Assembly: GCA_015680685.1 (NCBI GenBank)
Contig: MNCI01023402.1
Coordinates: 482,758-518,812 of the forward strand
Direction of reading: 5' to 3'
From: Gnetum montanum
Lineage: Eukaryota; Streptophyta; Gnetopsida; Gnetales; Gnetaceae
DNA length: 36,055 bases
The notes beneath the pieces are model-generated. The model had not been told where the DNA came from. It saw nothing but the letters and a program-made list of their open reading frames with translations, and searched no databases. The position numbers and the translations under genes are program-made. Shown here one piece after another: positions 8,971-20,151 of the stretch. Position 1 is the stretch's first letter; every line of letters starts with the position of its first letter.

Positions 8971-9369
8971 TTTGGATGCCCCTTTTAAGCATAATGCTTG
9001 AAATTCAGAAATCATTATCGAAAAGGTGAAGTCCTATTCTATCCCTCATAATATGTTTTCTTTTCAAGTGTTTGTTGATGATGACCATATTTGTAAATTC
9101 CTATTTTCTGAAGGAGAATTTAACGATTAAGGATATACATCCAAGGATGTTGTGTTCTTAAATAAGATATTTCCTGAAAGCTTAGTTAGAGAAGCTTTAT
9201 TTGATGATCTATATACCAAGGCCTCGGATTTATCTAAAAACACTAATTGACAAACGTTAGCTCAAACTGAAACCATTCAAGTTCAAAAGGGAGGAAAAAA
9301 ATACCCTGTTAAAATAGGAGCTTGTTTACATCCAGATGAAAGACAAAGCTTTGTTGACCTATTACATGA
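8971..9369 (+). other. Linker between the aRH domain and RT, element A
   Basis: Broken frame (stops near 9000, 9127 and 9249) with coding-like fragments such as FSFQVFVDDDHICKFLF and KNKIFPESLV-like text. No named domain recognised. It presumably was a spacer of the polyprotein. Confidence 0.5.
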
Positions 9370-10720
9370 ATTTAATGATGTTCTGGCTTGGACTTACAAA
9401 GACCTTAGGACTTTTAATCCACTAGTGATGACACATACCATTCCCTTTAGGCCAGAAAAAAAAACCATTCAGGAAAAAGCTTAGACATGTGAATCCAAAG
9501 ATTGAAATCCTTATGAAAGCAGAAATTGATAAACTCCTAGAATCCAAAATAATTTATCCAGTAAGACACTCCTGTTGGATCTCAAACTTAGTACCTGTTA
9601 GGAAACGAACTAGTGAGTTAAGGTTATGTATTGATATTCGTAACCTTAATACTTCTTGCATCAAGGATAATTATCCACTCCCTCTTATGGAGGAGTTATT
9701 GCAAATTGTGAATGGTGCTCAAATGTATTTCTTTTTGGATGGGTATTTAGGATATAACCAAATTTTAGTGAATAAGAAGGACCAATATTAGATAGCTTTT
9801 ACAACAAAGTGGGGAACCTTTCAATTCGCTAAAATGCCATTTGGTCTCATAAATGCTGGCTCTACCTTCCAAAGAGCTATGGACAAGACTTTTGATGGGT
9901 TGATTAGAAAATGTATTATTATCTACCTTGATGACTTAACTATTTTCTCTAAAGATAGAGGTACACACCTTAAAGACCTTAGAAATGTCTTTATGAGATG
10001 TAGGCAATTTGGCATCACATGGAATGCAAAGAAATCCATCTTTGGTGTTCAAAGTGGTAAATTTCTAGGTCATATAGTGACCAAAGAGGGGATTGCGATT
10101 GATCCTGAGTGAGTAAATGCAATTTTAAAAGTACCTTACCCTTTATCCAAGACTGATCTAAGGGCTTTCTTTGGTAAGATTAATTTTGTTAGACGATTTA
10201 TCCCAATCTATGTAGAATTAGTTAGACCATTGAATGATATGCTTAAGAAAGATAGTAATATGCATTGGACAAATGATAGAAAGAATGCGTTTCTTACTAT
10301 TAAAGAAGCTATAATTGATGCACCTATCCTAGCTTCTCCTTGGTATGAAAATGATTTCTACTTATATGCCTTTTCTAGCGATGTTACAGTTGCTGCTATC
10401 TTAACCCAAGACATAAAGGATCAAGGTGAAAGACCCATAGCTTTCATGTCTACACCTTTAAAGGATGCAGAATTAAGATACTCACCCGTAGAGAAGCAAT
10501 TGTATGCTGTGATAAAAGCCTTGAAGAAATTCTGCTACTACTTGTTAAAATCAAAAGTCTTTGTCATTGTCCCTGATCCAACCACCATCGCTTTAGCCAA
10601 ATTACAAGATCCTAGTGAGAAACGCTCTAAGTGGGTTATGAGGCTCCAAGAATATGATATTCAATGGAAGGTAGCAAAGTTAGTTAGAGGGATTGGTCTT
10701 GCCAAATTAATAACTAATGC
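9370..10720 (+). pseudogene. Reverse transcriptase and RNase H of element A
   Basis: RT copies element RNA to DNA; RNase H removes the RNA strand. Blocks in order: HEFNDVLAWTYKDL, KAEIDKLLESKIIYPV, ELRLCIDIRNLN, YPLPLMEELL, FFLDGYLGYNQI, KMPFGLINAGSTFQRAMD, catalytic YLDDL (about 9924-9938), SGKFLGHIVTKEGI, then gypsy-type RNase H (YLYAFSSDVTVAAILTQ, SPVEKQLYAVIKALKKF). FGV.SGKFLG is typical of Tat. Breaks: a run of A near 9465 shifts the frame, followed by stops near 9483, 9789 and 10110. The YLDDL acidic pair is intact, but no continuous protein is possible. Confidence 0.9.
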
Positions 10721-12100
10721 TTCAACCTTTGAAAATTGTGATGCATCCATAGATAAAGAATCAATTCCTCTTCATATATTATCCATCAATGAAGAAAATG
10801 ATATCCCATTTGCTCCCAATCAGTTGTATGATCCATGGTATGGGGATATCAAGTTTTATTTAACCTTCCATCATTGTCCCTCAGGTTTACCTAGATATAA
10901 AAGAAAGCTCTTAATATCAAAATGTTCTAAATTCGCTCTAATAAGTAGTGAATTATTTAGAAAAAATTTCCAAGGAATATACCTTAAGTGTTTGAACCAA
11001 GAGCAAGCTAATGATGCTATAAAACAACTTCATGACGAAGGACATATAGGATACTGCTCATTAGTTCATAAAATTGTGAGGGCTAGTTATTATTGGCCTA
11101 TTATGATTAATGATGCTTATAACCTAGTTAAGACGTGTGTTTAATGCCAAATATTTAAAGGTAAAGATTCCAAGACTTCAGCCCCATTACAACCTATAAT
11201 AGAAACAAGACCATTTGTCCAATGGGCCTTAGATTTTATTGGAGTGATCAATCCTTTATCTACCACCCTACATAAGTTTATTTTGACAGCTACTGATTAT
11301 TGCACACATTGGTTAGAGGCGAAAGCAACCAAAACTGCATCATCTCGTGAGGTCATTCGCTTCTTAGAAAATGATATAATCTCCAGATATGGTTATCCTT
11401 ATGCTTTATTAGTTGATAATGGGGCCGCCGTAATTTCCATAGAGTTTACAAATTGGGCTAGAGACCATAACATCATTGTCAAGGCAGTAATCGAATATTA
11501 CCCACAAGGTAATGGTTTGGCTGAGTCTTCCAACAAAATTATATTATATGGGATTAAAAAGTTGGTAGCCCAAAATCCATGAACTTGGTACGAACAATTA
11601 AAATGGGCAGTTTGGGCTGATAGGATTTGTTACAAAGAATCGATCAAGACTACACCATATGATACGGATAGGAACCCATATTGCCAATTAATTTACAGAT
11701 CCCTACATATCAATTCTTCTTGGACTACTTACCAACTAACAAGCATCTAATATCATGAGCATGTGACATTTTGAACTTAGAACTTAGAAGGGTTAAAGCA
11801 ATCGAAAATATGTGTGGTCATCAACAAATTGTCAAAAGATGGTTCGATAAAAAATATGCAGCTAAACATTTTTAAGCAGGTGATCTAGTCCTTAAGAGAG
11901 ATAGAGCGTCTGGTCAAATTGGCCCTCAAACTAAGTTTTCACCTATGTGGTCAGGTCCATTCCAAATTGTAGACATCACTGCCCCAAATGTGTTTAAGAT
12001 TGTTGATTTGCAAGGATATAGGTTGAATAGGAATTTTAATGCATTTCATTTGAAACATTTCTACTCAGGTACCCCACGTGGGCATCTGGTAGATTCTTAG
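10721..12100 (+). pseudogene. Integrase of element A, first copy
   Basis: The H2C2 zinc domain starts with QLHDEGHIGYCSLVHKIV and continues through YYWPIM to a CQIF-type cysteine pair near 11140, where a TAA is present. The catalytic core shows ALDFIG (D), VDNG (D) and ESSNK (E). The C-terminal part keeps GDLVLKRD, KFSPMWSGPF and NAFHLKHFYSG, ending at TAG 12098. Breaks: a TGA near 11580, a deletion near 11663 and further stops. The second copy at 19132 keeps VDNGPVF where this copy reads VDNGAAV. No chromodomain is seen. Confidence 0.88.
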
Positions 12101-12437
12101 TTCCATGTTTTCTTCCCCTTTTTCTTTACATTTCATATGTATATTGTTGCGTTTCCATATTTTGCTTGCATTTTCATCATTTCTTTCTTAGCATATTGTT
12201 TTGATTATTATGTTCTTCATATGATTTTAATAATCATTTGTCATTTGAGTTACTTGATATTGGGTCATCTTAACACCATTGGAGAATAATGTAGGTATAA
12301 TATAATTTACTATCACTATAATATAATGCTATAAAATCCGCTTTATATTTTATAAATACTATAACTCTTTCTATAAGAATGAGCCATATAGATCAATGTA
12401 CAAGGATTGGATGGAGTAAGCTCAAAGTAAGAGAATA
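12101..12437. other. 3' non-coding sequence of element A before the viral block
   Basis: The first 125 bases (to about 12225) match the sequence after the second integrase copy. The rest is AT-rich (TATAATATAATTTACTATC) and has no frame or recognised element. The join to viral sequence is at about 12438, at the word ATCTACACTAGG. Confidence 0.55.
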
Positions 12438-12990
12438 ATCTACACTAGGATGCAAAGAAACTTTGTTAAAGGCAGCTTCTGAAGAAGATTCAGATGAAGA
12501 AGTTCCACCAAAGATTATCCAACAAAAGCTTCCACAATTCCTAGCCACTCCATACAAGAAGACATTTCCAGTTAATGTAGAAGTCAAAAATTGGATCGTA
12601 CCGCAACCTCCAGAACAGGTAGATCCTCAATTTCAACATCAGATCAAACATTTATTAGCATTACAAAGTATTTTGTTAATTCCAGTAAAGATAGCAGTTG
12701 ATGGGAAAGATAAATGGAAAAAATATCAAGCTTTCATAGATACAGGCGCATCATTGAGTTTTTTTCATAGAGATGTTTTAGATTGTTGGGTATCTAGTAA
12801 AACTATGACACTCGAAACAATGAATGGAACAAGATAGCTTTCTCAGTTTGCTTTTAATATCCCGTTAAAGCTTAATGATGAATTTGTTGGGACAGCCAAT
12901 TTTGTGCAAATTTCTGATAGTGGATTTGATATTGGTTTGGGAGCATGTTTTATGTACACTTTAGGACCATATAAATTACTTCAAATTGCT
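12438..12990 (+). pseudogene. Caulimovirid coat-protein end and protease fragment, partial copy 1
   Basis: An acidic stretch (EEDSDEEVPP) is followed by KLPQFLATPYKK and the aspartic protease active site FIDTGASLSFFHRDVL (about 12736-12783). It is collinear with 16948-17485 of the long copy. A TAG at 12835 is shared with that copy (17343). The DTG triad is intact here but mutated to DTI in the long copy. After about 12990 some 0.7 kb present in the long copy is missing and the sequence jumps into RT. Confidence 0.8.
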
Positions 12991-13005
12991 TAATAGACTG
13001 CCTTT

Positions 13006-13473
13006 ATGGTTTCAGAAGATATTCATAAGATGACATTCTCAACGCCCCAAGGTTTATTTGAATGGAAGGTCATGCCTTTTGGTTTAAAGAATGCACCATC
13101 CCAATTCCAGAGAAGAATGGATTCAATCTTTCAGCCAATTCATCAGTTTGTTGCTAACTATATAGATGATTTTGTTATCTTTTCAGAATCTATGCCAGAG
13201 CACGTTACTCATCTACAAAAGTTTGTAGCATTATGTCCACAACATGGCATTGGGCTCTCTTCAGATCCAAAGAAGTTTCAAGTGAGCAGATCATCCATCG
13301 AATTTCTCGGCGTCACAATTCAAGATGGGAAAATTCATATGCAGCCTCATGTTTTGGAAAAGATAGATCAATTTCCTGATCGATTAGTAAATAAAGATCA
13401 ATGTCTTAGATTTCTTGGTTGTATAAATTATATGCCATGTTGTAGACATAATGCTGCAAACTTTTGTAGATGA
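13006..13473 (+). pseudogene. Caulimovirid RT fragment, plus-strand copy
   Basis: Part of the viral reverse transcriptase: STPQGLFEWKVMPFGLKNAP, then the catalytic YIDDF box near 13160, then SRSSIEFLGVTI. The FGLKNAPS.FQR.MD pattern with YIDDF is typical of Caulimoviridae. It lacks the N-terminal fingers, which are present in the long copy at 17898-18290, and the RNase H. Its first 240 bases are repeated in inverted orientation at 13431-13670. Confidence 0.85.
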
Positions 13474-13829
13474 GTAACGTTCTCTGGCATAGATTCTGAA
13501 AAGACAACAAAATCATCTATATAGTTAGCAACAAACTGATGAACTGGTTGGAAGATTGAATCCATTCTTCTCTGGAATTGGAATGGCGCATTCTTTAAAC
13601 CAAACAGCATAACCTTCCATTCAAATAAACCTTGGGGTGTTGAGAATGCCGTCTTATGAATATCTTCTGGTGTTATGCGGATTTGATGATATCCACTTTT
13701 ACAATCAAATTTGCTGAACACCTTCTTTGCTGCAACATTCTGGATCAACATTTCTTTATTTGACAAAGGCCATTTTACATCTATTGTGACAACATTTAAG
13801 GGGTTATAATTGATGTTCATCTTGCTCAA
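13431..13829 (-). pseudogene. Caulimovirid RT fragment, inverted copy
   Basis: On the minus strand it reads TIDVKWPLSNKEM, KVFSKFDCKSGYHQIRI, FEWKVMLFGLKNAP and YIDDF. It is the reverse of part of 13008-13250 and extends further toward the N-terminus, so it came from a more complete viral copy. Together the two arms form a foldback of about 240 bp per arm with a loop of about 180 bases (13251-13430). Confidence 0.85.
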
Positions 13830-14079
13830 GAAAAGAGGCCAGCCCTGCCTGAACCAGCGGCAATGTCAACCCCTAGATCAGAAGGTGACTATTAGCAACA
13901 CATTATAATGGCCCGACGAACCTATGCCAATCCGCCTTGGCAAAGAGGACCGACAACTGGACCGCCAGTATTCACAGCTTTTCAACATTGGCCTGCAACT
14001 TCAATTCCAGTCATTGATATAGATTATTTACCTCTAAAGGAAGTCTTACATGCAGTCTGACTATGGATTGATCAACTTC
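13826..14079 (+). pseudogene. Caulimovirid coat-protein N-terminal fragment, partial copy
   Basis: Collinear with 15547-15803 of the long copy (blocks ARRTYAN, GPPVFTAFQHWPATS, PVIDIDYLP). It shares the TGA at 14058 with the long copy (15780) and has a private TAG in place of a CAA codon near 13890. It is joined at both ends to inverted viral pieces. Confidence 0.75.
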
Positions 14080-14697
14080 ATGTTTGCATGCCTAAAATCA
14101 CGAAACTCTGCTTGTTTGTGCGACTTTCAACAGCACGAAACACTAACCAAGAGACAAATCAGGATCACTCAATGATTGCCAAACAATAGCTGATGATCGA
14201 GTACACACTCAATAAGAGAAGGAAGAATAGCAGAATCAAGATTAAACAAAATATAAGAAAATGCGGATCCAACCAGAACAAATTCATCATAGCGGGATTA
14301 AGTCGTTGTTCGTAAGCATGAGTATGAATATTAATAAATCAAGAAGTAACACAAAGATGGTAGCAGCAATAAAGAAACCTTCTTCAATTATCACAGAAAA
14401 TCTTACAAACAAGAAAGGATTACAGAACATGAACTTACAGACAAACCACACTTATTCTACCTTACTCTCTTACTACTCTCTTACTCCCTATTCTCTTACT
14501 TCCTATTCTCTTCCTTACAACAGACTGACTACCCTTATTTATAACAGCAAGGGGCATCATTAACACACCACACAATGCCTTGGTGTGCAAGCCAAGCAAA
14601 CAAGGCGTACAAGCCGCGCCTAAATAGCTTTTAGGATGGCACGATGAAAGGGACAGATTTTGCCACGTGCCTTCTTACAGTTGAAACATTCAAGAAT
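14078..14697 (-). repeat. Caulimovirid intergenic/promoter region, inverted copy
   Basis: Reverse complement of 18331-18943 over about 610 bases, roughly 95% identical by eye. It includes the TATAAATA promoter (here TATTTATA near 14537) and the pyrimidine form of the GTAAGAGA repeats. With 18331-18943 it makes a long inverted repeat around the polyprotein frame. Confidence 0.85.
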
Positions 14698-15284
14698 ATT
14701 TAGGTAATATTTTATCTGCATCTTGCAAAAGTTAAGTATATGTATAGTCGAAACTATGTATTTATATTTAGAGTTGTATCAAGACCCTAGATTATATTCA
14801 GAGTTTTCCAAGAATCTAGAATCTACTCCAAGCTCAAGAATTCAAGACCATCGAGAAATCCAAAAGAAGGTGGAGTCAATATCCTATCTAGCAGTTTGGT
14901 TGATAGGCTACAATCACATTAGAGACCTTACCGCCAGTTCTGCCGTCACAAAAATATGCAGAATCATCGTCATCACCAAATTATGATACGTGTGCAGCAA
15001 TCTTAATGATGCAGCCCTCATACCGTCAAGTGGGATCGCGAAGATTACTTCAAGGAGGATAGTGGCTGCCAAAAGGAGCCTATTCTACTACAGCGTCAGA
15101 AGAAAAATCGCCAACAACAAGAGCAGATTGCAGTTATTTGCTAGAACACACAGCAACAAGTGCTCAAGATCAGCCAGAAAATACCAGACAGCTGAACTAT
15201 TTATGTCATTGGACATCCTATGCATCTCAACATATCACGCAACTTCATTATCAAGTGGTATAGTTAGAACAAGGAATAGAGCAT
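14698..15284 (+). other. Viral region before the polyprotein frame, unassigned
   Basis: Gln- and Asn-rich short frames, for example KKNRQQQEQIAVI and QKIPDS around 15080-15190, suggest decayed coding sequence of the virus. I cannot recognise a movement-protein domain here. Stops are frequent in all frames. Confidence 0.4.
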
Positions 15285-18200
15285 ATGGATGAACATCTAA
15301 ATCATATGTCTCAAGATATGGCTAATCATCTGGTAGAATATGAAGCCATTGTGCAACAACGACAACGGCAAGCTAGCGAGACTAAACAACGGTTGAAGAC
15401 CACTTTCACAGTAGAAAATCAAATAACACTTCCAAGAGCAAGCGAGCCTAATACAAGATTGGCGTTGAAATCAAGCGAGCTTGTATTCAGCGATTCAAGG
15501 GCTCGTCTTCTCATAGAAAGAATCAAGAAGATGTAGTTGGAAAAATCTCAAGAAAAGAGGCCAGCCCCACTTGAACCAGCGGCAACGTCAAACCCTAGAT
15601 TAGAAGGTGACTGTCAACAACACATTATGATGGCCCGAAGAACCTATGCCAATCTACCTTGGCAAAGAGGACCGACAACTGGACCGCCAGTATTCACAGC
15701 TTTTCAACATTGGCCTGCAACTTCAATTCCAGTCATTGATATAGATTATTTACCTCCAAAGGAAGTCTTACATGTAGTCTGACTATGGATTGATCAACTT
15801 CGTGTTTGCATACAAGTGCTTCATGTTGATGAAAGAACAGTTATTTTGGGAGCTTTCACAAGAGCTAGTGGCAAAATTTGACATTGGTGGGAAAGTTCAA
15901 CTCAAGATCAGAAGAATCAAATCCTTGATACAGGATTACAAGATGTGTTTGTTTCTTTGGTTACAGAATTTACAGTAGATCTATCTACTAATTTGCGCTT
16001 GAAAGATAAATTGTTGCTTAGCCAAAGAAAGTTAGAAGATTTAAGATATTTTGAACAGTTTAGCGCAGAGTATTCAAATGAAGTGTATAGGTTAGCGCTT
16101 CATAGAGATCAAATGATTCCTTACTTATATTTAGGTAGCTTACCTGCAAAGCTGGGAAAAATGGTGCTTTACAAGGCAGTAGAGAAAAATATTGATCTTT
16201 CTCTAACCTATTTCACTGATATAATTCATATGGTTAGACAAGAACTCCAATTTGCTTGTTACAATGTTCAATTGCATAATTTACTTCCATCTGCCAAAGT
16301 TTGTGCAAATTTGGATGAAGTTGATGTATTTGGTAAATCGCCAAGGAGAAGAAGTACCAGAAAGTAGCACCAACCTCCCAGAAAGTTTCAAGCACCTCCA
16401 AAGTTTAGACAATGAAAGTGGAGAAGGTCAATTAAGCGTCATAGTCCAAAAAGATTCTTCGCCAAACGAAGAAAAGGACCAATCAATCGAAAGAAAGTAA
16501 CTTGTTATTCTTGCAAAAATCAAGGGCATTATGCACATGAATGTCCACAAAAGAAAGTTAATCCTAAGGTAAAAGCATTTTTCGAAAGTTATCATAACGA
16601 TTGGGAACCAGTGGAGAATCTCGAGGAAGAAAAGGAACAAGTTTATGCTATTCAAGTCCTTTTTGACAGTGATGAGGACATTTCTAGTCTAGAACCTAAG
16701 TCAGAGGTCAGTTCCGAAGAGGTAGATGAAGCTGAAGCTGTAGAAGAAGCAGAAGTGCAGAGAAGTCTCATGATGCAACCTTCAACATCGGCAATTCCCG
16801 AGGTACCAGAGGATTGGTTTTCTGATATAGAACTAGAAAAGGAAAGAAATAGTTGGATGAATGATCAGCCTATGTGGTCAGATTCAGACTCTTTGCATAC
16901 ACAAGATTTTCCAATAGCAGATGCAGACGATGACTCTAGTGTAACATCTACACTAGGATGCAAAGAAAATTTGTTAAAGGAAGCTTCTAAAGAAGATTCA
17001 GATGAAGAAGTTCCACCAAAGATTATCCAATAAAAGCTTCCACAATTCCTGGCCACTCCATACAAGAAGAGATTTCCAGTTAATGCAGAAGTCAAAAATT
17101 GGATCGTACTGTAACCTCCAGAACAAGTAGATCCTCAAATTCAACATCAGATCAAACATTTATTAGCATTATAGAGTATTTTATTAATTCCAGTAAAGAT
17201 AGCAATTGATGGGAAAGATAAATGGAAAAAATATCAAGCTTTCATAGATACAATCGCATCATTGAATTTTTGTCATAGAGATGTTTTAGATTGTTGGGTA
17301 TCTAGTAAAACTATGACCCTAGAAACAATGAATGGAACAAGATAGCTTTCTCAGTTTGCTTTTAATATCCCGTTAAAGCTTAATGATGAATTTGTTGGGA
17401 CAACCAATTTTGTGCAAATTTCTGATAGTGGATTTGATATTGGTTTGGGAGCATATTTTATGGACACTTTAGGACCATATACTATTGGCCAAGATATGAT
17501 AGTTTGTTCTCAGCCACAGCAACCTCAGGTAGAGCAACGTCCTAAAATAATTTTGAGCAGAATTCTAGTGCAGTTATTAAAGAATAAGCATCCCCAAATC
17601 CGTTCTACTTTCAACAAGCACAATACATCTTTAAAAGAAGTGATTTCGCAAATGGAGCTAGAAGACATTGCAAGGCAAAAGTATGCTCATATTCAATAGA
17701 TGAAGAAAGCACAGATCAACTTGACAGAACCAGATAATCAATTACTTAGTGCATGTTTTGCAGAATTAAAGAAATGTTGTTGTGAACATCTGTTATAGTT
17801 TTGGGATTGTGATAGTCCAGAAGCTCATATTCCCACGGTTCACAATATTCTAGTTCAGTCCAAAGTTATTGTGCTCAATCAGTAAGAAACTCTTGAAATG
17901 GAACATCAACTTGCAGAATACTTAGCCAAAGGTTTAATTCAGAAATCACAGTCCAACTACGCATGTTCAAGCTTTAGAGTAAGAAACCATGCTGAAATTG
18001 CAAGAGGTAAAGCATGCATGGTAATCAATTATATCCCCTTAAATGCTGTCACAATAGATGTAAAATGGCCTTTGCCAAATAAAGAAATGTCGATCCAGAA
18101 TGTTGCAGCAAAGAAGGTGTTCAGCAAATTTGATTGTAAAAGTGGATATCATCAAATCCGCATAACACCAGAAGATATTCATAAGACGACATTCTCAATG

Positions 18201-18404
18201 CCTCAAGGTTTATTTGAATGGAAGGTCATGCCTTTCGGTTTAAAGAATGCACCATCTCAATTCCAGAGAAGAATGGATTCAATCTCCTCAATGCCAGCTG
18301 GTATTCTCACCGAGCTGTCAAAGCTTATTAAAGAATGTTTCAATTGTAAGAAGGCACGTGGCAAAATCTGTCCCGTTCATCGTGCCATCCTAAAAGCTAT
18401 TTAG
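15285..18404 (+). pseudogene. Caulimovirid polyprotein: coat protein, zinc finger, protease, partial RT
   Basis: A single reading frame of 1,040 codons, with 12 internal stops (15534, 15780, 15879, 16365, 16413, 17031, 17112, 17172, 17343, 17697, 17796, 17883) and no frameshift. Order: a coiled-coil-like charged N-terminus; coat-protein body (YFEQFSAEYSNEVYRLA, 16050-16350); basic stretch; CCHC finger CYSCKNQGHYAHEC (16501-16542); acidic linker; protease with a mutated active site (DTIAS instead of DTGAS, near 17250); RT fingers and palm (MVINYIPLN, FSKFDCKSGYHQI, MPFGLKNAPSQFQ). RT is cut at about 18285, before the YIDDF box, and joined to a short C-terminal piece with CFNCKKARGKICPVH, so most RT and all RNase H are deleted. 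It cannot encode a working polymerase. Confidence 0.85.
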
Positions 18405-18943
18405 GCGTGGCTTGTATGCCTTGTTTGCTTGGCTTGCATGCCAAGGCATTGTGTGGTGTGTTAATGACACCCCTTGTTGTTATAAATAAGGGTAGTAAGT
18501 TTGTTGTAAGGAAGAGAATAGGAAGTAAGAGAATAGGGAGTAAGAGAGTAGTAAGAGAGTAAGGTAGAATAAGTGTGGTTTGTCTGTAAGTTCATGTTGT
18601 GTAATGCTTTCTTGTTTGTAAGATTTTCTGTGATAATTGAAGAAGGTTTCTTTATTGCTACTACCATCTTTATGTTACTTCTTGATTTATTAATGTTCAT
18701 ACTCATGCTTGCAAACAACGACTTAATCCCGCTGTGATGAATTCGTTGTGGTTGGATCCGCATTTTCTTATATTTTGTTTAATCCTGATTATGCTATTCT
18801 CCCTCCTCTTGTTGAGTGTGTACTCGATCATCAGCTATTGTTTGGCAATCATCGAGTGATCCTGATTTGTCTCTTGGTTAGGTGTTTCGTGCTGCTGAAA
18901 GTCGCACAAACAAGCAGATTTTTGTGATTTTAGGCATCTGAAC
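18331..18943 (+). promoter_or_regulatory. Caulimovirid intergenic region with promoter
   Basis: TATAAATA at 18481-18488 is followed by a purine-rich direct repeat of GTAAGAGA/GAATAGG units (about 18512-18565), then an AT-rich leader. It begins within the end of the polyprotein frame (stop 18402), and CACGTG (a G-box word) lies at 18355-18360. Its position after the polyprotein end and before a new ATG fits the large intergenic region that drives the pregenomic RNA of caulimovirids. I could not find a clear tRNA-Met primer site. Confidence 0.65.
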
Positions 18944-19048
18944 CCTGGTTGGAAGGAAGCTGCTTTGTGTGAGTGAACTCCCGTTGACGTGCCAATGAGT
19001 GTGCACAGTAAGGTTGAGTTCTAAGGATGCTGTATGAGGTAGTTAGCC

Positions 19049-19150
19049 ATGGCAAAAGGTGAAAAGAATTGTGGAAAGCTGGTTGTGCTGTTCGATGATC
19101 TGCAGACGTTTCACGTTAAGCTTGAGTATTCTATTATTGGCCTACTATGA
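19049..19150 (+). pseudogene. Short ORF after the viral leader, truncated by integrase copy 2
   Basis: An ATG in strong context (GCCATGGCA) opens a frame beginning MAKGEKNCGKLVVLFDD. After about 28 codons it crosses into element A sequence (from 19132) and ends at 19150. It may be the start of the first viral ORF, cut by the rearrangement. No domain can be seen in so short a piece. Confidence 0.35.
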
Positions 19151-20151
19151 TTAATGATGCTTATAACCTAGTTAAGATGTGTTTTCAATGCCAAATATTT
19201 AAAGGTAAAGATTCCAAGAGTTCGGCCCCATTACAACCTATAATAGAAACAAGACCATTTGCCCAATGGGCCTTAGATTTTATTTGAGTGATCAATCCTT
19301 TATCTACCACCCTACATAAGTTTATTTTGACAACCACTGATTATTGCACACGTTGGTTAGAGGCGAAAGCAACCAAAACTTCATCATCTCGTGAGGTCAT
19401 TCGCTTCTTAGAAAATGATATAATCTCCAGATATGGTTATCCTTATGCTTTAGTAGTTGATAATGGGCCCGTCTTCATTTAGATAGAGTTTACAAATTGG
19501 GCTAGAGACCATAACATCATTGTCAAGGCAGTAATTGAATATTACCCACAAGGTAATGGTTTGGCTGAGTCTTCCAACAAAATTATATTATATGGGATTA
19601 AAAAGTTGGTAGCCCAAAATCCACGAACTTGGCACGAACAATTAAAATGGGCAGTTTGGGCTGATAGGATTCGTTACAAAGAATCGATCAAGACTACACC
19701 ATATGATTTAGTGTACGGACAGGAACCCATATTACTAATTAATTTACAGATCCCTACATATCAATTCTTCTTGGACTACTTACCAACTAACAAGCATCTA
19801 ATATCATGAGCATGTGACATTTTGAACTTAGAACTTAAAAGGGTTAAAGAAATCGAAAATATGTGTGGTCATCAACAAATTGTTAAGAGATGGTTCAATA
19901 AAAAATATGCAGCTAAACATTTTTAAGTAGGTGATCTAGTCCTTAAGAGAGATAGAGCGTCTGGTCAAATTGGCCCTCAAACTAAGTTTTCACCTATGTG
20001 GTTAGGTTCATTCCAAATTGTAGACATCACTACCCCAAATGTGTTTAAGATTGCTGATTTCCAAGGATATAGGTTGAATAGAAATTTTAATGCATTTCAT
20101 TTGAAACATTTCTACTCAGGTACCCCACGTGGGCATCTGGTAGATTCTTAG
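19132..20151 (+). pseudogene. Integrase 3' end of element A, second copy
   Basis: Collinear with 11086-12100 and about 96% identical by hand count. It starts abruptly in the zinc domain (YYWPTM) and covers the catalytic core (ALDFI, VDNGPVF, ESSNK) and the C-terminal GDLVLKRD and NAFHLKHFYSG. It keeps a stretch (LVYGQEPI) deleted in copy 1, so copy 1 is not its parent in present form. Stops near 19287, 19480 and 19807 are present. The sequence continues into the gap at 20261. Confidence 0.88.

Larger units (their letters stand above)
12438..19131. mobile_element. Endogenous caulimovirid block, rearranged
   Basis: The block combines a zinc-finger coat protein, protease and a caulimovirid-type RT with an intergenic promoter region, and has no integrase. 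This identifies an endogenous member of Caulimoviridae, plant DNA viruses that enter genomes passively. Order along the plus strand: protease and RT fragment (+), RT fragment (-), coat-protein fragment (+), promoter region (-), unassigned 0.6 kb, long polyprotein frame (+), promoter region (+), a leader with a short ORF. It is flanked on both sides by the integrase end of element A. All parts are broken; no movement protein was recognised. The genus cannot be set from the sequence alone. Confidence 0.8.

Noticed and set aside
15249-15275. tRNA-Met primer-binding site of the virus (AAGTGGTATAGTTAGAAC)
   Set aside because: Resembles TGGTATCAGAGC only in the first six bases and lies beside coding-like sequence just before the polyprotein start.
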